The position numbers and the translations under genes were made by a program. A DNA stretch of 64,000 nucleotides from Anas platyrhynchos (taxonomy: Eukaryota; Chordata; Aves; Anseriformes; Anatidae), in the NCBI RefSeq assembly GCF_047663525.1, contig NC_092587.1:195607501-195671500 (forward strand), given 5' to 3'. The notes below the pieces were generated by a model. It was not told the origin of the DNA and ran no database searches. It saw nothing but the letters and a program-made list of their open reading frames with translations. Positions 1 to 22,000 of this stretch are shown here, piece by piece (the first letter of the stretch is position 1; every line of letters begins with the position of its first letter).

Positions 1-3000
1 TATTGCTGCATTTACAGTCTTACCTCCTGGGAGTATTTTAATGATCTGTTTTATAAAGAAGGATCTGCAACCCGAGTTGTGTGGGAAGGATGTTTCTTTA
101 CAGGATTGGGAACTTTGGTGTAAAGACTACAGGGTATGTGTTTGCTATCAAAATAATCTGTATGGAAAAGCACAACATACACTTAGCTAAGCTTCAGTTA
201 AAAAAGACGGAGGATAAAAGGCATTCTTACAATACCTGGAAAGAAGGAAGGGTGACCTTTGAGGATTTCAAGGAAAATGAATCCAGCTTCTCAATCCTGG
301 CGTGTCTGTTTTAAGCATATAGGGCTTTTCTGGCCATAGGAGCTTATATGTTGTGATTGGCCATACCTTAGATTTGTCAGGAGCTTGGTTATACAGTGGA
401 AGGATACAAACTTACTTAAGTGCATGAGATTTGAAGCTCTTATGGTCTTTCTGGAAAGCAATTAAGACTTAGTGTCACGGGGTCTTTGTTTCTGGTCATG
501 TGAGGTTGTGTGTTAAGTATCTCATGGTCATGACGTTGCTTCCACATAAGCTCCTTTTGTTACGACCTGCCTTTGTATCATTTTTGAGTGGACAGGAAGA
601 ACTTAGCCCAGCTGCTTTTACGTCAAGAAACCAAACTGGTGTCCATGTGCTAACGCCCCCAGCCATTTGCTTATATTGGGAACTGCAAAAATGAATCCCA
701 ACCGGGATATTTGCAGCCATGGCCTATCTGGATTTTATCCATGATGGGTTATGGGTCATTCCCATTCCAGATCACACAATCCATCAGTCCCAACAGCTTA
801 TCTCCTGAAGTGACCAACGCCAGCTGCTGGAGAAGAGGCAAACCATGCTGCGGTAGATGTTTATGTTGTAAGCTGGCCAGGAGGAGAATTTCTTCCCTTT
901 CGCTAGAGTTGATTTAGGTCCTGCAACATGAAGTTTTATTTTCCCTCCAAAACTTTAAGCTATTTCAGTCTGTTTATTTAATTTTGGCATTTATAACTAT
1001 GGATGTTCAATTTATCTGTGTGAATGTCTTAGCCTTTTTTTTCTTGCTCCAGCCATGTTCTGTTAAAGCAATAACTACTGCTACAATAAATCAGGATTAC
1101 GTCCTGAAATGGCAGCAGGGATTCGTTAACAGTGAAACAAAACTGGCATCATCAAATCAGATAATGGGATTACCTGTCTCTGCCTGTATGAATTGTGATC
1201 AGAAAGAGAAGAGCAGGACGCGTGCACTATCTGCAGGACCTTTTGGAATTGGTTTAAAAGCTAATACAGAAGAGGTGGCCTGGGGCATAAGCAACCCAGC
1301 AGTACGGTCAGGCGTTAACTTGGTGCATTTTAGGCAAGGCCAGTTGGTTCCCTGTGGGAGCAGGGACACAGAGAGGGGAGCATAAGCAAACTACAAGGTA
1401 TCCAGAAAAGACTTTTAGAGGAGGATCCACGGTAGGATCTCTGTCTACACTGGTAGACGTGGCAAGTTCTGCGTGTGGTAAGGATTTTTTTCAGATTAAT
1501 ATAAGTGTGTTGATACAATAGAGATCGTAGCAATTAGGAAAGACATTCAGCAAACCTCCAACTTCGCTGCTAGTGTTCTTGGGAAAGATGGAAATATGTA
1601 ACTTATTAAAAATCTGCGATTGTGTAAAACTACGGGGAGTAATAAACAACCTGTGGAGAACAAAAGGAACTCAGAGAGATTTGGGATTTAGTCAGTAAAT
1701 GGAATCACATGTGGCAAATGAAATTTAAAACTGAAATTGCTCCCTGATTTTTATTACACACGGGCTGGCAGAGTATGAAACAGAATTGCAAAGTGAGTAA
1801 GACTCAGTTGAAACCAAAAGGCCTTGAGATGCCTTTGGAGTAACTTAAAGCTTTCATTTTCTTTAACAAGGTGGGGAGGATTTGGAAAATATTACAAGGG
1901 GTTGTGAAGCTGGAAATGTGTGATGTTTCCCTACAGAAGTTGTGCTTCTCTAATCCTATGCTCTGGTCTAAAGTACCAGGGAGCCACAGAACAGGGCTGT
2001 GGCTGCCGCTGTCAGAGAAAGCATGTGGAAATGAATTATTTAGAAGAGAAGCTGGAAGTGGCAAGCATCGGTTCACAACTGGAGTGGGGGAGTTAGAGCC
2101 TGAGAACAGAAACCTACAGAGGAATGGTGTGCACAATTTAGGAGAGAAAAATGAGAATTGAATTGTTAAATTTCCCATAGTTTAACAGATTCTGCTTATG
2201 CAAGGTGTGTCTCTTCTGCAAAACAGGTCACAACTCTCTTGTGACAAGTGGAGACAACCTGGGTTGAGCACATGGCAGAGGGGCCAGCTTGGCTCTGGCA
2301 GCTCTACCCTCTGTTGGTGCAGAGATGTGCCTGAGCAGCTAATATGCTCAGCCTCTTGCTATCTCATGGCCCAAAACCAGTCTGGGAGGGGAACGACTGG
2401 TCTGTAACTCAGGATCCTATCCTCCTTGCCTTGCTGAGGGTGTACCTGCGTGGCTAAGCTCAGCATCGGTCAGTTGGGTCCAGCAAAGAGATCCTGCCCA
2501 GCAAGGATGTGATGTCTTTTTCCTGTCAATGCAAGATTGTAATCTGCTTAAATTTAACTGTGTTTGTGTGCTTTGCAAGGTGCTGATTTCAGTGCTGTGC
2601 TGGTTTGTCTTCAGCAGTTTCAACCTGTGGACAAAGTGAACTCCAGAAGGCGTGCAGCGTGTAGGTCAAGTGATAACTGAGCATGGGCGGCTGAAGTAAG
2701 GCAGGGGTGACTAGCCAGAGGAACAGAGTCTGCTTTGTGCATGGAGATGATACAACAGCTGTGTCTTTGTGGTTAGATGATGTGGCTGTAAGGAACATAA
2801 CTGAGCACTGTGGCAACTTCTTTGTGAGTTCAGGCATAGCTTCAGTCTCTAACATGTCAACTAACATGGTTATTTGGCAGCCACGTTCCCCAGCAGCTTC
2901 TGGATTGTTGTACCCCTGTTGGTAAGGCATGCTTGGGTTCCTCCTGCAGGTGCTCCTGGTGCTGGTCCTGAGCCTTCAGATGATTCCTGAGCTGCATCTG

Positions 3001-6000
3001 TAACAGTTTGGGTTGACTTGATAGTAGGCTTCTGGGTGCTTACCACTTACCAGGAAGCAATGAAATGCACCTTATATAAAGCACACTGGTATTTCCTCGC
3101 ATCATGCTTAGCTTTTGCTATTGATTCCAGCTGGAGAAAGTGCAAATCTGAAGCAACACAAATAAATGCATTAGTTACACCGCATCATAGCAACTGTCCT
3201 GGGAAGATGTGAGTTCAGCTCCTCTTCCAGCCCACTTTGCTTATTTCTGCTTGCTTCAAGTCCTTAGAGAGAGTCATGATCTGAATCCCAAGTCCTCTTT
3301 GGGTGGTGCTGTGATTCAAGGCTCCTGTGCCGGGGAAAGCAGACATCCCCTGTGATTCAAAGGAAGTGAAAACCTCAGTGACACACACCCTTTTCTTTCT
3401 CGGGAGGATGTCATGGATTTTCTTGGTCTGGGCTATTGCAGAGGAAGGATTTCATTTGGATTTGTCACGGTGGCAGCAAGAGTGGCAGCCACAAGACTTG
3501 GAGCTTTGGAGGTGTCAGTTCTGGGCTAAGCAGTGTGTGCTGGAGCCATCCTGCCCAGTGCTGTGAAGAGGATGCTTTGCAGTGCCACTGACTGCTTAAT
3601 CTTCTCTGTGAACATCAGCAGAACTAAAGGAAGCTCTTCTCCCATGCAACTGCTTGTCAGCCCCTGTTTTACTTGCCAAGACTGTGCCGAGAGTATGGTT
3701 TTGATTCAGATTCGGAGGTGGAGGGGTTGAAATCTCTGAGCATTGCTGATGGATGCGGCACAGTCACATACTGTGAGAAACATCTCAAATAATTTTCTTC
3801 AGACAGGATCTTTTGTGAAGCTATTTTATTTGTGATTGCAATGGCGGGCGTCCTGTCAATCAGGAGTGCATTTTAGTAAACGAATCATCACCTTTTATTC
3901 CCTATTACCTGACACCTGATCACCTCCCCTGTTTCTGCATTGGCTGAGTACTACAGGTTCACAAGCTAATTGATGCTCCTCTATCATATATGTACATTTT
4001 TTTCTTTTTTTCAACCCTTTAATTTATTCTTTCTTACGTTTTGAGAACTTGTGATCTTCTGTTTTACTGTTCTCACACTGTTCTTCCTGTTTTTCTCAAG
4101 CTTCCTCCTTATTTTGGAGCAGTGGGGCCTTCTACTGTCCGCTTACCTACTTAGCATTGGCTGCACAGCTACCTTGGAATATAGAAAATTATTTCTCTGC
4201 TGCAAAAACACAACTTATTTTCTCACAGTACTCATTAGGATAGTACTGAGGACAATTTAGTCATTTACTGTTAGTTCACTTCCAGGTAGCAATCTGTTTG
4301 ATCACGGCTGATGGATGGTGCCAGCTTTCCCCTGGCACAGGAGCCTTGCGCTGCACCACCTCCCAGTCCTGCTGTTCCCTGGCTGGCTGTAGAGCTGGGG
4401 GAACCAGGAGGTCTCAGCCTTACCACGTACAGCACATGCTGAGCATAGCATCACAGAATCATGAGGGTTGGAAAAGGCTTCCAAGATCATCTGGTCCAAC
4501 GACCCCACTACTACCAGTGTCACCCACTGAACTGTGTCCCCAAGCACCACGTCCAACCTCTCCTTGAACACCCCCAGGGACGGTGACTCCACCACCTCCC
4601 TGGGCAACCCGTCCCAGTGCCTGACTGCTCTTCTGAGGAGAAATGTCTCCTCATTTCCCACCTGAACCTCCCCTGGCACAACTTGAGGCCATTCCCTCTA
4701 GTCCTATCACTGGTTACCTGTGAGAAGAGGCCGACCACACCTTTCAGGCAGTTGCAGAGAGCATTAAGGTCTCTCCCGAGCCTCCTCCTCTCCAGACCAA
4801 ACCCTCCAGTTTCCTCAGCCGCTCTTCATAACCCTTGTGCTCCAGGCCCCTCACCAGCTTCGTAGCCCTGCTCTGGGCACACTCCAGGGCCTCCATGTCC
4901 TTCTTGTACTGCGGGGCCCAAAGCTGAGCACAGCACTCAAGGTCAACACTTTTCATGAAGTTAACTTTAAGACAAAAGCAGTTGGTCTTGCAGGGCTCAT
5001 ACCCAGCAGTAAGTTTGGGCTGCGTGTATGTATAGTTTATTCAAGGTTTCTGCCACTTTTTTGGTTTCAGACAGCACCAAAACCAGCTTTTCTCCGAGGT
5101 TTTTGGACACCCACGGTCCTGGCAGTTCTGCTAACTCCTCGTAGCAGCATTTCCTCAGGGCGGGCCTCAGGACCGGGGGTGGTTCACGAGCTGGGTGTGA
5201 GCAGTGTGAGACACGAGGCCTGTCCTCTGCCCCCTCAGTTTTCTGTCCAGGACCTGCTCTGACAGGATGAGCCACTGCTGCCATGGGGAACTGCCTGCTG
5301 CTGGGGTGGGTCAGCCCTAATTACCACAGCTCATCTGACCAGGGTTAGGTTTGTCATTTATTTCCCCCGGGAGCCTCGGCAGCGGTAATCAGCCTCCCAC
5401 CACCCTCCTTAAAGTGAAGCGGTGTTTATTAGAGCAAAAGCGTGTATTAGGAGCTGATCTTCCTCTAAAACAGGCTCTCTGCTCAACACCCCAGCCACAC
5501 TCACTGCACAGAGGACCTGTAGTAGATGTGTCTTCTCCCAGAGATGCTCAGTGTCAGTGCTCACCCCCAGCATGTGTCTAAACCTCTCCATGCGGGCATG
5601 CAGCAGGAACCACGCCGTTTTGATCTGCTGCCTCCCAGCGTTGGCCAAGCTACATCAGCAGGTTTTCGGGATCCTGTTGTGCTTCAGGAGTTACCTGGAG
5701 GGCATTGCTTGGGAAGCTGTGAGTTGCTTCTCACCCAGGGCACGCTGAGTTCAGTGTGTGCCTCTCCCAGCCTGAGTCGGACTGACACAGCCAGAGAGCT
5801 TAGGCTGAGGGGAGCACTGCGGGTACACATCCCTGTCCTGATCACATACAGACACACAGCTGGAAACATGCAGTTATGAGGCTATTGGTGGTTTTAGGGG
5901 ATTGCACAGCTGTGCCACAAGCACTGAATAAGGCCCAAAAGAGAAGTACCCTTTGCTATTTTCCTATCCAAAATGCCCCTGAGCAAATAACACTTGATAC

Positions 6001-6547
6001 ACTCCTGTGCCATACAACAGTCCTTATTTACAAATGGAAAGTCTTTGTCGACCCAGCAGTTTCTTTATGTCCCTTGGCATTGATTTTTGAGGTTTCTACT
6101 GCCTGCTCTCCCTTCTGACCTCCCCTCCATCCTGTCTGGGAGCTCTGCTTTCTGTCTCCAGTTGCCACTCACCACGTTTGAGCTGAGTGCTGTGGGAGGA
6201 GCGGGGCTGTCAGCCACCAGTTCTGCCCTGCTCCTGGCCCTCCCCTAAACACCACTGTGAGAACAGGAGTTATGTTAAAGAAGCTCTCAGGGGATCGCCT
6301 CATATGTAGCCTCCACGGTTCGTTTGCCATGGATCAGCCTGCCTGCAGTCTTCTAATTTTCGTTTTCTTAATTGACCTGAGCAAAACATCTACTTCTCTG
6401 AAATGCTAGTTAGATAATGCAGTCTTGGGCCCCAGCCCCAGAAGTCCTTCATTAACAAAAGTTTCCTTGAATTTCAAGTCTTGGAATTTGACTGTGCCAA
6501 GGCCTCAGAGCAACTTGTTTGCTAACCTGCTCTTGTTTTCTCTTCAG
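1..6547 (+). other. MTMR2: MTMR2 intron (upstream part)
   Basis: This stretch precedes the first recognisable MTMR2 exon and ends in a pyrimidine-rich acceptor with AG at 6546-6547. I looked for the preceding MTMR2 coding exon, which should encode the end of the PH-GRAM region, and did not find it, so the intron extends beyond the left edge. It holds one antisense CR1 fragment (4449-4955). The open frames here are short, lack family resemblance and overlap on both strands. Nothing else is recognised. Confidence 0.8.
4449..4955 (-). mobile_element. CR1 LINE fragment, 3' end, antisense
   Basis: The + strand begins with the reverse complement of the CR1 3' terminus (TCACAGAATCATGAGGGTTG). Read on the minus strand, broken frames resemble the C-terminal end of the CR1 ORF2 protein: a [18 protein letters not shown] block, then SDRTRGNG, then [19 protein letters not shown]. 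The frames are interrupted, so the copy is dead. It is 5'-truncated, as is usual for CR1, retaining only about the last 500 bases, and lies inside an MTMR2 intron in antisense orientation. The 3' edge is clear; the other edge is approximate. Confidence 0.9.
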
Positions 6548-15172
<8,625 letters not shown>

Positions 15173-17025
15173 CACTGACTGTTTTTTTTTTTTTGCCAAC
15201 TACCTTCCCAAGACCACCGGGACAGCTTTTCTGAAACCCTCCGGATTCCCATTACGGTGTCTGGGAGACACTGACCTATTTATTTATTTCTCTCCAGGAT
15301 AATTTATTAGTACTGTAGCACTAGAGGAAGCTTAAGCAAAAACAGAGGAACAACCGAGGCCCCCTATGCAATTAACCTTCTCAGTGGCTAGGTGAGGATA
15401 CAAGCTACTTGCACTTGCCACTTAAAAGAAACCCAGAACTCACTTGTGTTGGAAATCACTTTACTTTCAAAAAGGGACTGTGCGCTAGAACGAAGTACTA
15501 TGTAGGAAAAATGTCTACTCAGGAGTTTGAAAAAGCTCCCCTTTGCTAAAGGCTTTGAATCTTTGTCAGAGCCTTGAATACACCTGTGTGAAGTCATGAA
15601 AGTGTGGTACTAACACCTGCATAGCAGTGCAAGGGGGTTTGCCAACACACTAAGAGTAGTGCTAGAAGCCAGAACATACCAGTTATTTTTCCTTTGACCT
15701 AGATCTAGGAAGCCATGTAATGATGCCTTATTTAAGAAAGGGCATCTTCTACCCAGAGAAACAGTGGTAGAGGAGCAACCTCCATGACTTAACTTTATAG
15801 GACTATGTTTACTTCCATCTTGGCAACTAGATTTTTGCTCATGGTTTACATGGATCATGCCAGGGTATAAATTAAAGCACCTTTGTTCCTGAGGGATGGA
15901 GCAGAGCAAGGCTCCCTCGGTGCTTCCTGCAGCTCTTTGTTCTCCAGTGCCTCAGCCACAGCAGGAGGAAGGTGGGGGGATGCCCAGGGGCACACAAACT
16001 GCTGGGAGCAGTCATTTCATTTTGCTTGGCTAAGTGTAATTAGCAGCATTTGTGCTTCTGTGCAGGCTCATAGTGGCATATTTAACAGAAAATTGAGTTA
16101 TTTAACTAATAGAAGCAACCGTATCAACCAAAGAAGCCTTTTTGCCTACACTGCAACTGGTACTTCACACCACTCTGGTAGACTAAACAGCTTAGCTGGT
16201 TTCTGAGCCCTAGCATTGAAGTCTTTTTCCTCATAGCACCCTTCAAGAATTAGTGACACCTGACTAAACTTAAGTACAAATTCAGTTTTAATACAAACTT
16301 TTATTTTAGAAGTAGTGATGAAAAACATTTGGTGAAACCACACGTGCTCCATTGCTTCTCAGACACAGAAATAAGGGGCTGTAGGTGGTAGGGCTGACAC
16401 TGTCACAGCACATCTGCAAGGATCTTCATTCACTCCAGGCTGCTTCTCACCTCTGCAAGGAAGGAAATCATGCATGGCTTGGGCTGGGTCCCTGTGCTGC
16501 TCATACAACAGGGTCCCACAGTGTGGGCTGCTGCTTAATCTGCTCATCAGCATGCTTTTACTCTTAGCCTTTCTCCCAAGATCAGTATTTTTGAGAGGGT
16601 AGAAGAGTGGACAACTCACAGATAAGGAATTGCCTTCCAAAAGCCACATTCCACCTAAGGAATGACTTCCAGCTGCAGTCTATTTCTACCTGCTCTGCTG
16701 CAATCAGCATCTCAGTACTCTGAGGGAAATCCACTGCCACCTTCTGACAGAATGACTAACAGCTCGTGTAGCACTACTGCGGTTGTACAGGGTGGGCTGA
16801 GTTCATGGCTTAACAGTGCACAGAACCCCCACAAAATAGCTTCTGAAGGACTTGAATTTGCTTTAAGGTTGAAGGGCAGACGTGCTCTTATGTACAATCA
16901 CTCTAAGACAGCTCATAGCATTATTGTCTATTAGCTAATTGGCTGTGTGTATATGTTGCTTTGTTTTTTTTAAATGAAGGCTGTTTGGTTTCTTTGACAC
17001 TAATAAAAATAGCTAAATGGATTAA
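15173..17025 (+). other. MTMR2: MTMR2 3'UTR
   Basis: The region runs from the MTMR2 TAA to just past the AATAAA at 17002-17007. A variant signal ATTAAA at 15871-15876 could give a shorter form. There is no conserved open frame on either strand. The length, about 1.85 kb, is similar to long mammalian MTMR2 3'UTRs. The cleavage position is estimated. Confidence 0.7.
17002..17007 (+). promoter_or_regulatory. MTMR2: MTMR2 polyadenylation signal (AATAAA)
   Basis: A canonical hexamer 1.83 kb after the MTMR2 stop codon, followed within 30-50 bases by a T-rich stretch that fits a downstream element. It is the first good + strand AATAAA after the stop. Confidence 0.7.
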
Positions 17026-18009
17026 GTTCTTCTTGGGCTCATCTTTTCAGCTCCATGGTTAGCAAAACCAAAAGGTGTAGGCATGTGAACAAGAATAGCA
17101 CTGACCTTAGCATGTCAAATTCAAATCTTACTCCTCCTTACTCATGCAGCTGGGGTTTGCAAAATGCTCTCCAACTCTGAAATTTAGAATCACAGGGAAA
17201 CAACTGCTCTTCGGACAAGTTTCTCTTACCCTGTACACACCACTTTTAGCACAGATACAGTACATGGCTGCATAGTGGTACAAAAACATTCCTAGAATTA
17301 AAAACCTATTTCTGCAATTTATAGTGCTTTAGCACAGGAACTTCTGTGAAAGAGGAATGTTCACATTTCCTCATGGAACTCACGTTAAGTCCAGCTTCAG
17401 CAGGATAATTTGGGATCAACAGCTCAGGGCTTACCCCCTGACACTCCCATTCCCAGTAGGATCAACTCCAACCTCTGCAGTGCACAGTGACTGAGGTACC
17501 TATGGAGCCTGAAATACTCCTAAGCCCTAGCTTGTTTAATACAGCCTGAGGTAACGCTGACACCAGCCTTCCTCCAGCCATCCTTTCCAAGGAAAATCAA
17601 TGATTATAACCTCAGCTACAGATTTCAGGCCCCTCCAGGAAGAATTTCAGCTACCCAGAGCCCATGTCCCCAGCCCCAGTGAAGTTCAGGAGGCTGGCAC
17701 CAGGTGTAGTAGACAGCTCCTGACTTCTCACAGCTAAAACCTCCTCTGCCTCAGATGCAAGGAGATGACCAGGGTGCATCACCTAGAGATAATTCAACTC
17801 AAATTTGAACTCAAATCACTTCCACCAGACTCAGTCTGACCTGCATTGACCCTACAGCCATCTCTGCTTGTTTGGCTACACCAGGGTGGACAACTGACCT
17901 CACCTTACCCGCAGTTTGCTTGCTCACACCACCAAGACCACACACTAGAAGGGGCACAGCGCTGCTGCAAACACTCAGCCAGTTCAGAGGAACCGCAGCT
18001 TTCCCACAC
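17026..18009. other. Spacer between convergent MTMR2 and CEP57 3' ends
   Basis: About 1 kb of moderate GC content without conserved frames, interspersed repeat or RNA gene that I can recognise. It separates the predicted cleavage sites of two convergent genes; longer 3' forms of either could enter it. Confidence 0.6.
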
Positions 18010-19015
18010 TCCATTCAACAGGCAAGCTGGCTTTATTGTTTTTCAACTGTATAAACAGATGATCTGGGTCTTCCATACATTCCATGAATAGGAAATTCTT
18101 TACATTATTAACATAATAAATAACATTCACTCAGCTGTGCAAGTCAGTGCAAAGCGAGTTGCACCACTACCAAAAATCGATAGCTCATTAAAGCACGTTT
18201 CAAGTTAAAAGCAAGATGCCAGGACCGAATGGCATGATTGAGGCACTTGCAGTTTAAAACACTCGTGGTTTATCTCACTCCTTTACCGCCCAAAGCCATG
18301 GGCTAGAAGAAGGGTTGTTACCCACATTTCCTATAGCTTTTTCAGGGAAGTACGAGTTCTGAAGAAAAATTCACTCTCCAGACCTTAAATACAATCATTA
18401 TGCAAAGTAGTTTGAAGTCACTTTGCTCCTTTTGAGTACACAAACATCCACTGCCATTAATGCTGACTAATGAATGTGCAGACCTAGGAATGCTTTGTGT
18501 GAACTAAAAACATTTTAAAAAAAGGAGTTTACCTGTTCTCCCTTTCACACGCAGTCTGAGTACAGGCAGCTGCACACAGCTCAGAGCTGCCAGCAGCCCT
18601 CAGAAGATGGCACTTTTCAAAGAGATGCATCTCGAGAAGCCTCCCAACGCACAGAGTTCAACAACAGCAGTGTGAAATCACACTGGCATTTCACACAACC
18701 CAACCCACACGGACACCGCGTTGTTTGGGGTGCTGAAAGGAAAAGAGGGAGCGACTGCTGGAATACTGACACGAGGGGGGCTGCTGGCTGCTGGGGGGAG
18801 ACCTGTGCTGGGATACCTTAAAAATGGAACACACTTTGAACTAGGCCACAGTATATACAGCCAAACCCACAGGTGGAGGGACTAAGGACCCAGACTGCCA
18901 AAGTGCACTTCGCATACAGTAGCCTCTTTCACACAGCAAGAAAGGCAGCTGCTTTATATCCAGAATGTGAGCGAGCTTGACTGGGGTGGCTTCAGGAACA
19001 TCTCCCACAGAGCAG
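18010..19015 (-). other. CEP57: CEP57 3'UTR
   Basis: Minus-strand sequence from the CEP57 stop codon (19016-19018) to about 25 bases past the minus-strand AATAAA at 18032-18037. No conserved frame is seen. The exact cleavage site is inferred. Confidence 0.7.
18032..18037 (-). promoter_or_regulatory. CEP57: CEP57 polyadenylation signal (AATAAA)
   Basis: TTTATT on the + strand reads AATAAA on the - strand, 980 bases past the CEP57 stop, and is followed on that strand by GT-rich sequence (GGAGTGTGGG) suited to a downstream element. Confidence 0.7.
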
Positions 19016-22000
19016 TCAGTAGTCCCAGCTGATATCGTCTTTCTGCAGCGAGGTTTGGATGGTCTGCATGTCCCTCAGCAGCTGAAGGTTTTTCCGACTC
19101 TTCTCCCCAGGTTTCACTTTGATGGGACCAGCATCCTTCCCTTTCGTGGTCACGGTAGTTGTGACTTTGACCTCGCTGACAGGGCGCCTGCTGTCTTTTA
19201 TTGGTTTAGCAGGAGTCTTTCTGGGCTTGCATTCTCTCTTCAGTCTCTCTAGCTGAAAGAGAAGCCCAAAGGAAAACAAACTGAAACAAGGTCACTGCTT
19301 GAAGCTCTGCAATTCTTCCAGACAGCTGGAACATCCCACTGCTCATCTCACTCAGCTAAGCAAACAGAAGCTTCCACACCACCCTGAGCGAGCAGTATTT
19401 TATTTTCCTGACACAGCAGTGCTCTAGTCACATCTGTAGAGATGTGACAACCAAACTGCAGCACAGGTAGCTTCCACAGGGCCCCTCATTTTACGTAGTG
19501 ATGGGCTCCCCTCCCAATTTATAGCAGGCAGCATTTCTCCTAAATGCTGACTCTGAGAACTTGTCAGTAGCTAGTCAAAAGGCTGAGTATATGGAGAATC
19601 TTTACTACTGGGGACTACTGCACATCTGTTCCTCTGCAACAGTTCCTCTGCAGATCACAAGAGAGATCAAAGGTAAAACGCTTTTAACTGCTTGAAAACA
19701 TATTTCACATGCCTCCCTTTTGGATGTCATCAGCAGTGCGCTCAGTACATATTTGATGTATAAGCTACACCAGATGAGGGTGAATCTTCATGGTTCACAA
19801 GAACTGGGCTGGATTAAATACATCAGGTTAAGCCCCTTGGAAAGACTTCACTAGAATGATTAGAAAAAAACAGAATTGAAAAGTTTTTACAACTTTGAAT
19901 GAACAGGTTACGTTATTCAAAAAAACTTTGAAAGGGGTTTGAAGTGAACAGATATTTCAGGTTTTATAAAGTACAAATTAAAACAAATAGGCTGTTAGCA
20001 CCAACAAGAGGAGAATCACTAAGAGTGAGCTCAACAGTGAAAGCCCCTGGGAATCTACCTCTTTTTAAACCCAGTGTAGGTTACTAGAAACTCTGAGTTT
20101 CCTTCAATGTAAAGAACAGCATTTCATGAGACCTTTCCCCTGCACACGATGTGCAGCTGGCTGTTACTAGGACCTCCCTGCAAAGCAAATGCTTTAGTTA
20201 ATTCCCCATCGCTGTTTCACATATGCTGGAAGCAGGAGTGGGACTGATCTGAATGCACAGGTACCCGATGTGTCAGGAACACTTCCAGACTGACTGCTGG
20301 CTGCCCAGGAAGTAGGCTCACCCCTTCTTGCCCTATGTGCTGTTTCTCAGTGTGCGCTGCCCAGCCAGTTTGTGCTGTGTTTTAGACTTCAGACAGCTGT
20401 GGAATTTGCTATCGTACTCTTCCTTGCTTTGGGGATGAAAGGAGTATAGAAGGCAGGGTAAGAAGAGATGCAAAATTCTGCCTGGCATGGGATGAGGAGT
20501 AGGCACAAGGTAACGTGGCAAGGAATGGAAAGACAAAGGCATGCACACAAACTCTGGGACATGAAGCTAAATAAAGCTAGGCACAATGCTCTACAGTAGT
20601 TATTTCTACTTTATTGCTGCTACATTAGGATGTAAGGCAAAAAAACATCTTAAGACAGCAATTTCACCAAAGGACAAACACAGGCACGTAACTCACCTGT
20701 AGCCAATGCCTCCGGACCTTGCTGATCTGGTCTGCCTTTGCCTCCATCTTTCCCACCAGCGTCTCAAGTTCCCTCTCCAGATCTTCCCTCACTGCAATGG
20801 TTGGAGCTTCCTGGACAAGCTTTGACAGCTGCTGGTGGTCACTAGCATGGGATTTAGACAGAACAAAGCTTGCGTTAGACTCTCCCAGTTTCTAGAGCTT
20901 GTGTAAATAGTTCAGAAACAACACTTCCAGGAATCCACAGCATCAGCAGCCCAACACATTCAAGGCATCATAAGCCAGTCAGAACAGTTTTGTTGGTGAG
21001 TAGCATCAGTGAAGTAGCACACCTTAGCAGCAGACAGCTGCAACATTAAATTGTCAACAAGAAGTGGCTTCAAACTTCAGCATGCACACTTAAAGTTACC
21101 AAATGACCCCAGAGGAAAGCATCCCAGCACTTGTCCCTTCGCTGTTTTGTACGTTTGCATTTCTTGCAGCTGTGCAGTCAGGTAACAATTCATGTTCTGT
21201 TAGCCAGGATGCACAAAATGGGCCTTTGAATACGGAATATTTGTCCACTGCATCAGGGCTGTTATCACACTTTCCCCCTACTCTTCACAAATTTGATATT
21301 GATGCATATAAACACCGGTATGGAGTCACTGTTTATCAGAATCTGCCTTTAACTGCAAGGAGAAATGAAAGCCTACGCAGCCAACAGAAAAGATCAATTA
21401 CATGCTAGAGATTTTACAAAACTAATTCCTATCCCCAGAAAAACCTTCACAACTTTAAAGCAGAAAGACAAAGATATAAAGCATCCACATTCATAATCTG
21501 CAACGTCAAATGCACCAAACTTACAAACTCATCTGCCCGAATTCATCCTGTAGAGTCAGCAGAACTTCTGAGAGTTCTTCGTGGGATGAGGAAGAGTCCT
21601 TTGGCAGCGATGCCTTTCTGCTCTTGCTGGCGGGATGACCAGTGCTGATGGATTTTGCTAGCGGGGTGTCGTTTACCACACGGTTGTTACACAAAGCTTT
21701 GGTGTGCTGCTTCATCAGGTGCAGGACATGTTGCACGTTGGCGCCAACTGAATGGCTGGGACTGGTAGACTGGAAGGAAAAGACTGCTTTTAAATGACGT
21801 TGTCAACAACCTCCTTGATTATAATGGAGAACACCAAAACAATATTTATTTTTGCTTAAACGTGCATAACAAGAGCAGCTTGACTAGCAGCATGGAGGGA
21901 GCTCATTTTAGGAAATACCAGCTCAGCAAGGTACTGATATGCAGCAGGCCTTTTGAAGATAAAGAAGCTCGTCAAAGAGCACAAGATGATCTGACCGCTG

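Noticed and set aside
984..1385. 133-codon + strand frame with a hydrophobic start resembling a signal peptide
   Set aside because: No family resemblance, no splice or poly(A) context, and it lies inside an MTMR2 intron. The hydrophobic start comes from a T-rich stretch.
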